Assembly: GCA_009760855.2 (NCBI GenBank)
Contig: WPIO01000009.1
Coordinates: 1,271,001 to 1,335,000, forward strand
DNA length: 64,000 bases
Origin: Cristatella mucedo
Taxonomy: Eukaryota; Bryozoa; Phylactolaemata; Cristatellidae
Direction of reading: 5' to 3'
Position 1 is the stretch's first letter. The number at the start of each line of letters is the position of its first letter. Below are positions 59,047 through 64,000 of this stretch, piece after piece. The notes below the pieces were generated by a model, which searched no databases, was not told the origin of the DNA, and saw only the letters and a program-made list of their open reading frames with translations. The position numbers were made by a program, and so were the translations under genes.

Positions 59047-60969
59047 TTATTTCATCAGTTTTGAATTATATTTGAGAAATATCAGTCGAGCTGCATTCTC
59101 TGGCAGAAGTGAACTTCGATGATCACTGAGGACTTCCCCAGCAACACTGAACAAACGTTCTGAAGGTACACTTGTTGGTGGAGCACCCAAATAAACGCGA
59201 GCTACTGTTGCCAGAGCTGGCAGTCGTTCCCTGTTCTGTCTCCACCACTGTAGTGGATCAGCCTCTCTGTTTATTAATGGCTCTGCCAAGTATTTGTTCA
59301 GCTGACTGTCAATGTCTGGTTGTTGCTCACTGCCTGTGGTACCAGCAGTAGATTGAACAATGTCATCAAAACATTCCCAAAGTACTGATGATTGAGAAGA
59401 ATTATCCAGCCGGGCTTGCTTGGCTGGAATTTCTTCATTTGTGTCAACCTGCCGCTCAGACTGATTTTTGTGGCTTCCATCTTGCACAGTTTCTATCTGC
59501 CCTGTCAATTCATTGAATGCAAGCAGAACCCTTGCTTTTGTAGCTGTCAGTGTAGCTTCTGATGAGAAGAATTTTGTTTTGAATCGTGGATCAATCATTG
59601 TCGCCACTGTATACAGGGCTTCCTGCTCGATACTGTCAAAGCGTTCATTCAATGAGTTGATTAGGGTTGACCTCATAGTCTTTACACCTGCATCTGTGCA
59701 GTCCTTCTTCAACAGGTTCCGCAGAGCTGTTACAATAGGAATAACTAGTGATATACGTGCTGCTTCACGGCTAACTTCTCTTGTTGCCTCTTCAAACGGA
59801 GCAAGCACGGACACAGCATTTTCAGCCACGGACCACTGATGTGCAGTTGGGCAGGAAGTGCCAACGACTTCTGAACAGTAGAGGGTTAATGCCCGACGCT
59901 GTTCACATAGACGACGCAGCATGTAAAACGTTGAGTTCCATCTTGTGCTCACGTCTTGTAACAGCTGGTGGTCTGGCAAACCCAGTTCAGCCTGCAACTC
60001 CTTGAACCGACCACTCGCAGATGAAGAATGTTTAAAATGACCAACTAATTTCTTTCCGATACTTATTATGTCTGATACTCCCCGCTGACTGAGCAATCCG
60101 TCATGCACACATAACTGCATGGTATGTGCAAAGCACCCGAAGCTTTTTATGTTGGCATCACGAAAACATTTTGATATGTTCGCCGCATTGTCTCGAAGTA
60201 CGACATGACAGCGTCCAAAGCTAATGTTCCATTTGTCAAGCATCTGCTGAAAGGCAGTCATCAGTCCAGCAGCAGTGTGATGACCAGCAAATGGCATGCA
60301 ATCCAACACAAAACTCATGTTTTCAAACTCCTCTGTCAGCCAATGGGCAGTTAAGCCCATGAATGATTGCACAGTATTGTCTGCTGTCCATGTATCAGTG
60401 GTAAAGGACAGAAACGGAATAGTTGCTGGATCGAGTATTACCAACAGCTGGGTGCAAACTTCATCATTAATTTCAGGAATGACTCTCTCTGCAAAATATT
60501 TTCGTGATGGAACAGTGTAACGCCTCTCTAAAACTCCCATGAGTTCAACAAAGCCTGCCTTCTCAACAATCTGAACCGGTTGCATATCTGTTATTATCAT
60601 CTTAGCAATGGCACGGTGAATTCTCACTGATGAGCTGTTATTGATATCCCATACTTTCATGCATGCAACTTGTTCGGGAATCGTTTTCTGGATCATGACT
60701 TTGCCTATTGCACCAGGTGTAACATTCGGCAGTGCTGCAGTTTCAGCCGTCTTCTTTGCATTAGCAATTTTGGTTTGCATTTCGTTGTATTCTTTATAAT
60801 GTTTTGAGCGAAGATGTGTCAGCATGGCCGAAGTTGAAAATTTTTTGGGCTCATCTGGTTTACCACGTGACAAGATGCTTGGACACAGCAAACACTGGGA
60901 TTTTGAGCTGTCACCGTCCTTTTCTCTGAAGTATTCCCAAACTGGACTGTTTTTCATTTTGTCTGTCAT
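59047..60969 (-). CDS. hAT-family transposase with BED zinc finger
   Basis: Encodes 640 residues, within the usual range for hAT transposases, with no stop or frameshift. An N-terminal BED finger spans about residues 8-61: aromatic VWEYF, C26-x2-C29 and H52-x4-H57. The RNase H-like catalytic core follows: D192 in FTTDTWTADN, D260 in RDNAAN, and the C279-x2-H282 motif followed by an STRWNST block. The C-terminal hAT dimerisation region starts near residue 565 with DPLQWWRQN. It contains TSVPSERLFSVAGE, in which E604 fits the third catalytic acid by comparison with Hermes. The enzyme would excise and insert the element that carries it. The ATG at 60969 precedes the BED finger directly. TTTTTAACTAG immediately upstream looks like a 3' splice site, and TTATAAATAAAT about 45 nt upstream could be a TATA box, so a 5' exon or a short leader are both possible. 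It is the only long intact transposon ORF here. Confidence 0.95.
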   Translation of the reverse strand: MTDKMKNSPVWEYFREKDGDSSKSQCLLCPSILSRGKPDEPKKFSTSAMLTHLRSKHYKEYNEMQTKIANAKKTAETAALPNVTPGAIGKVMIQKTIPEQVACMKVWDINNSSSVRIHRAIAKMIITDMQPVQIVEKAGFVELMGVLERRYTVPSRKYFAERVIPEINDEVCTQLLVILDPATIPFLSFTTDTWTADNTVQSFMGLTAHWLTEEFENMSFVLDCMPFAGHHTAAGLMTAFQQMLDKWNISFGRCHVVLRDNAANISKCFRDANIKSFGCFAHTMQLCVHDGLLSQRGVSDIISIGKKLVGHFKHSSSASGRFKELQAELGLPDHQLLQDVSTRWNSTFYMLRRLCEQRRALTLYCSEVVGTSCPTAHQWSVAENAVSVLAPFEEATREVSREAARISLVIPIVTALRNLLKKDCTDAGVKTMRSTLINSLNERFDSIEQEALYTVATMIDPRFKTKFFSSEATLTATKARVLLAFNELTGQIETVQDGSHKNQSERQVDTNEEIPAKQARLDNSSQSSVLWECFDDIVQSTAGTTGSEQQPDIDSQLNKYLAEPLINREADPLQWWRQNRERLPALATVARVYLGAPPTSVPSERLFSVAGEVLSDHRSSLLPENAARLIFLKYNSKLMK

Positions 60970-61724
60970 CTAGTTAAAAATAAAAACACAATTAAAAGAC
61001 TTTTGGATTTATTTATAAGGCCGCCCTTTACGCGTATAGCCAGCAATTTATGGGCACTGCACGCACACACACACGCATTCTCCACGGCAGTCACACTGAC
61101 CTGGTCCTATGTACAGAATTCAAATACGTGAATGCAGCCCCGTTTTAGGTTACGTACTTCAGCGGGGCGCGATTAACTGCCAAAAGCTGTCGCGGCACAC
61201 CAGACCAACCAACCAAAATGTGTTCAGTGACTTCTGTAGTGACGCGGTCTGGCGCTAGCAACACTGCGCACTACGCAAAACTCAAATTTCGGAAAAAAGC
61301 GCAAAAGATATACAGTGCTAGTGGTGTTGTTACCTGCACGGATTTGCAAGTTGTCTCGCCTTGGCTGCAGAGTGACTGCTATTGCAATGAAGGTATACCG
61401 TGAAGAAGTTCCGCACGCTTCCGCCAAGTGCGGCTTCGTGAGACCAAATGCACTGCGAACGAATCTATGGTGCGGCCTGACCGACGACGGGCTGCCGCTC
61501 GCAGCGTTCCGCTCTGACGTCTAAGAATCTAACCGCGCTCGGAAACGTTCCGCCGCTAGCCGAGGTCAAAACCATGTCGTTACGACCTGACGTCGGAGTG
61601 CTCAATCAGCGTCTGAACGTCCTCTCGGCCTCCCCACCCTCTCCCGACGCAGAGCGCAGGGACGTCGGGCCAGCTCCTTCCTCTTATAAATGGAACGAGT
61701 AATATATTCAACCAAAATTCGAAA

Positions 61725-61815
61725 AATCCGGCCAAATCCGGCCAAGTTTTGGCCGGAGCCGGAGCCGGATTTGTAAATTGGCCGGAATTCGGCCGGAGCC
61801 GGAGCCGGAGCCGAA
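61725..61815. promoter_or_regulatory. hAT right subterminal repeats
   Basis: GGCCGGAGCCGGAGCCGGAT near 61753, another GGCCGGAGCCGGAGCCGGAG near 61792, and ATCCGGCCAAATCCGGCCAA near 61727. They lie in the same strand orientation as the left repeats, not inverted. Confidence 0.6.
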
Positions 61816-61816
61816 T

Positions 61817-61831
61817 TCCGGTACAGCCCTA
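61817..61831 (-). repeat. hAT right terminal inverted repeat
   Basis: TCCGGTACAGCCCTA; the exact complement of the left end. Confidence 0.93.
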
Positions 61832-61849
61832 ATATATATATATATATAA

Positions 61850-62070
61850 AGGAAGGCCATATACATACTTGCATGTAGCTTGCAGCTGCCTGCAGGGTTT
61901 ACTGAAATCAAAATGGTGGTTGAAGTTACATTGGCAGGCGTTTCGTGGAAAGATATGTGCTTTGTCAATGTCATGATAAAATACTAGCCTTTAAGTAGAT
62001 ACATTTACCACGATTGCAAAACTTACCTAGCTCTTAGCCCAGTCTAACAAATAACTGGAACTAAAAATCA
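61850..62070 (+). repeat. Dispersed repeat R3, copy 2
   Basis: Collinear with 33700-33915, starting right after the (AT)n that received the hAT element. The shared blocks are CTTGCAGCTGCCTGC, GTTTAC, GGTGGTT, TTACAT and CTTAGCCCAG. Confidence 0.6.
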
Positions 62071-62129
62071 GAAATAATCATCATTTCAGTACTTGGACTG
62101 CGCTGTCAACCTTTGTCAACATGATTTAG

Positions 62130-62995
62130 AATTTGGTAAGGCTGCCGTCCAAATTGGCTCTGCCAGCACATATATCCTGGTGAATCCGCACGAAATCCTG
62201 GTGTCCCGTTCTAAAGTGGCATTTCGTCGGACGACCACATTAGCTCCACAGTAAATTATGTCTAATTTCAGCTACATAAAATTGCGAAAATGTAATGTTA
62301 TTTATACAGGGATAACACGTCTACATTTGTTGATGAATTTCTTATATCCCATCGTGAGTTCTTTAACTCACTACTTGCTAGCCTATCGGCATGTGCACGT
62401 AGGCACTTACAGCTGGTGCAAAACTTGGCACCTAGGCTTGCCTGTTGGGAGTGTCTCAGTTGTCACATCACTCCACTTTCTGTCGACCTGCACTGGCTAA
62501 CTGTCAAGCAAAGCATCGACTTCAAGGTATAGTCGCTCACTTTCAGGTTAGTTCATTCTTTGCCTCCAGATTACTTATCGGATCTGCTACCCCAGCAGGC
62601 TAAGCTTCGTTTCACCTGCTTTACGTAATGTAACTGTTGAATTATATCTCGTACGAACCTCAAATTTTTGGAGGCCCTGCCTTTAGTTGTCATACTCCTG
62701 AAGCCGTTACTCTCTTCATTCCAACAATTTATCTATTTATGAAAGTATTTATAGGGTCCATGTAATCGTTCGTTTATTTGCTTATGTGTGCTCACACTGT
62801 TGCATGCTGACACTAACCACACTTGCATGCTGACCCTGTGCGTATCACCCTAACCTTGGTATAATTATTGCTTATTAAGCTTCTTATCGCTAGCATTTCA
62901 CTCGTGCTTCCTTTGCAGCAAATATAAAGGGCCCACAAATAAGTTGAGTTGTCTGACAGCACTTTATCGAATGCATTATTATTAATATTATTACT
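62130..62995 (+). pseudogene. LINE-A 3' half, old
   Basis: It is recognisable from AAATTGGCTCTGCCAGCACA (KIGSAS block) through CTCACTACTTGCTAGCCTAT, LQLVQNLAPRLACWECLSCH-like sequence and CTGCACTGGCTAACTGTCAA. It continues to the 3' UTR, hairpin (about 62923-62970) and ATT tail at 62975-62992. It carries many indels. Confidence 0.85.
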
Positions 62996-63225
62996 TGGTA
63001 GTAAAATGACGTGGACGAAGGTGAGCCGACTTTTTAACTTCAGTCCGGAAAGATGTACTGTCATTTTACAAGTATTCATGATCCCTAATGACGAGCTCAA
63101 TTTCAGCTTGTAAAACCACCCAAAGTGAGACATACATTTAGTTCCCTGGACTTATCGTAGAGATACGAATATTAAATTAGACTTTTCAAGAAGAAGATTC
63201 AAATTGGACGAGGAATAAAGCCGTG
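62996..63225. other. Spacer
   Basis: Nothing recognised. Confidence 0.4.
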
Positions 63226-63227
63226 AT

Positions 63228-63395
63228 GGCACACTAAGTACAGTGGTTGCTTTTCATTACCTCGGTTCCAAGGTTTTGGGCTCCAATCCTGCTGTGAGTG
63301 ATCCTTTATTGCAGCTGCAAGCAGTAGTGACAGTTGTTAAGGCTCTTCTGTAGCTAAAAAAAGAGACTGTTAAATCCGCTAGTATTTTTTGCTTT
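63228..63395 (+). repeat. SINE-2 copy, plus strand
   Basis: A-box-like TGGCACACTAAGTACAGTGG (about 63229-63248), B-box-like GGGCTCCAATCC (about 63279-63290), the body GCAGCTGCAAGCAGTAGTGA and AAGGCTCTTCTG, and the family tail GAGACTGTTAAATCCGCTAG. Compared with the copy at 8425 it is moderately diverged. Confidence 0.75.
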
Positions 63396-63431
63396 TCTTT
63401 GAACTGAAAATAGAATACGAATATGCTAGCA

Positions 63432-63618
63432 CGCGTGATAATATTAGCTAATTTAACAGCCTCATTTGTAGAACGGCAGAGGAACATTCAATACTGTCAC
63501 CACCACTTGCACGAGCTGGTGCAATCAAGGATCCCCCACTGCAGGATTCGTACCCACGACCTCGGTCCGTGACCTCGGCCCACGAGCTCAGTCCTCGAAC
63601 TCGGTCGTGAAAAGCGAG
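63432..63618 (-). repeat. SINE-2 copy, minus strand
   Basis: On the minus strand it shows a GTGGGTACGAATCCTG B-box region (plus about 63543-63558), a body with GCAAGTGGTGGTGACAG, and the tail GAGGCTGTTAAATTAGCTA. It faces the plus-strand copy tail-to-tail across about 35 bp. An inserted ACCTCGG-type duplication lies at about 63560-63600. Confidence 0.75.
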
Positions 63619-63621
63619 ACT

Positions 63622-63774
63622 AATAATATTATTAATAATACAATTAATAAAGCACCCTCAAAGAACCCAATCTGTTTCTAGTTGCTTTACATTTGCTGAG
63701 AAGGAAACACGATTGCATGGTGAGTGCTATCATGCTTGATATTAAATCATGAATACTATGGTTAGGGGTGACGT
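63622..63774 (-). pseudogene. LINE-A tail fragment, minus strand
   Basis: Plus reading: AAT-rich tail, AAAGCACCCTCAAAGAACCC, TCTAGTTGCTTTACATTTGC, then the 3' UTR as far as GGTTAGGGGTGACG. Confidence 0.8.
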
Positions 63775-64000
63775 AATAATAATAATACATTTGATAAATC
63801 ACCCTCCAAGAACTCAATCTCTCTATAGGGGCTTTACATTTTCTTCAATGGGAAATTCAATTGAATGGTGAGTAAAATCATGCTTGACAAACAAACAAAA
63901 TGAATAACATGGTTAGGGGAGACATGCACAGGGTCAGCATGCAAATGTGGTTAGTGGCAGCATGCACAGTGTCAGCACGCATAAGCATGTGAAGGACGAA
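63775..64000 (-). pseudogene. LINE-A 3' end, minus strand, running off the window
   Basis: A second tail restarts with (AAT)n at 63775. It is followed by the hairpin complement and a longer 3' UTR (GGTCAGCATGCAAATGTGG, GTGTCAGCACGCATAAGC) reaching the window edge. The rest of the element should lie beyond. Confidence 0.85.

Larger units (their letters stand above)
58620..61831 (-). mobile_element. Complete hAT transposon, apparently intact
   Basis: The ends are perfect 15-bp terminal inverted repeats, TAGGGCTGTACCGGA at 58620-58634 and its complement at 61817-61831. The flanks are ATATATAT on both sides (58612-58619 and 61832-61839), fitting the 8-bp target duplication of hAT elements, although the (AT)n context makes any AT duplication ambiguous. 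GC-rich subterminal repeats built on GGCCGGAGCCGGA lie within about 110 bp of both ends in the same orientation. The single transposase gene is on the minus strand. Total length is about 3.2 kb, typical for the superfamily. The 5' region (61130-61700) is distinctly GC-rich compared with the surroundings. Confidence 0.93.

Noticed and set aside
59047-60969. Domesticated host ZBED-type gene
   Set aside because: Intact terminal inverted repeats and matching 8-bp flanks show it still sits inside a transposon.

Overview
The window looks like repeat-dominated nuclear DNA from an invertebrate metazoan. It is AT-rich, has no operons or ribosome-binding sites, and carries long dinucleotide microsatellites, many decayed L2/CR1-type non-LTR retrotransposons, tRNA-derived SINEs, an intact BED-finger hAT transposon, and splice-acceptor-like sites in front of two ATG codons. 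I cannot name the species; no host gene is recognisable enough to place it.

Most recognisable sequence belongs to two LINE families. LINE-A (about 24 pieces, both strands) encodes an APE-type endonuclease and a reverse transcriptase. It ends in a conserved 3' hairpin (arms AAAGCGCC/GGCGCTTT) followed by (ATT)n. The longest copies are 48980-52055 (+) and 55320-58060 (-). LINE-B (six pieces) ends in a different hairpin followed by (ATTAC)n; the longest is 19405-22060 (-). Every copy is truncated, frameshifted or altered at catalytic residues, so none here looks active. SINE-1 has a tRNA-like head and a tail matching the LINE-A 3' hairpin, which is what a SINE/LINE partnership looks like. SINE-2 is a second tRNA-derived family with a different tail.

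The one intact mobile element is a 3.2-kb hAT transposon at 58620-61831. It has perfect 15-bp terminal inverted repeats, an 8-bp target duplication inside an (AT)n tract, GC-rich subterminal repeats and an uninterrupted 640-residue transposase.

Host-like sequence is sparse. The best candidate gene, at 38046-38414 (-), encodes a secreted protein with six cysteines. A frameshifted paralogue on the same strand lies at about 26463-26690 (-); it keeps the signal peptide, the start region and most of the cysteine core. A decayed region at 30277-30750 (-) resembles part of a Frizzled-type seven-helix receptor, but this is tentative. A minus-strand ORF-like tract at 16750-18780 is unidentified.

Layout: 1-2650 SINE-1 scraps; 2655-11130 LINE-A pieces, SINE-2, (GT)n; 11160-17560 (AT)n, SINE-1 scrap, (GT)n and otherwise blank; 17560-27740 LINE-A and LINE-B, with the cysteine-rich pseudogene and a full SINE-1 at 26.3-26.7 kb; 29-36.5 kb LINE pieces, the receptor-like remnant, (CT)n; 37.5-40 kb SINE-1, the cysteine-rich gene, SINE-2; 42-58 kb dense nested LINEs; 58.5-61.8 kb the hAT element; 61.85-64 kb a dispersed repeat, LINE-A pieces and an inverted SINE-2 pair.
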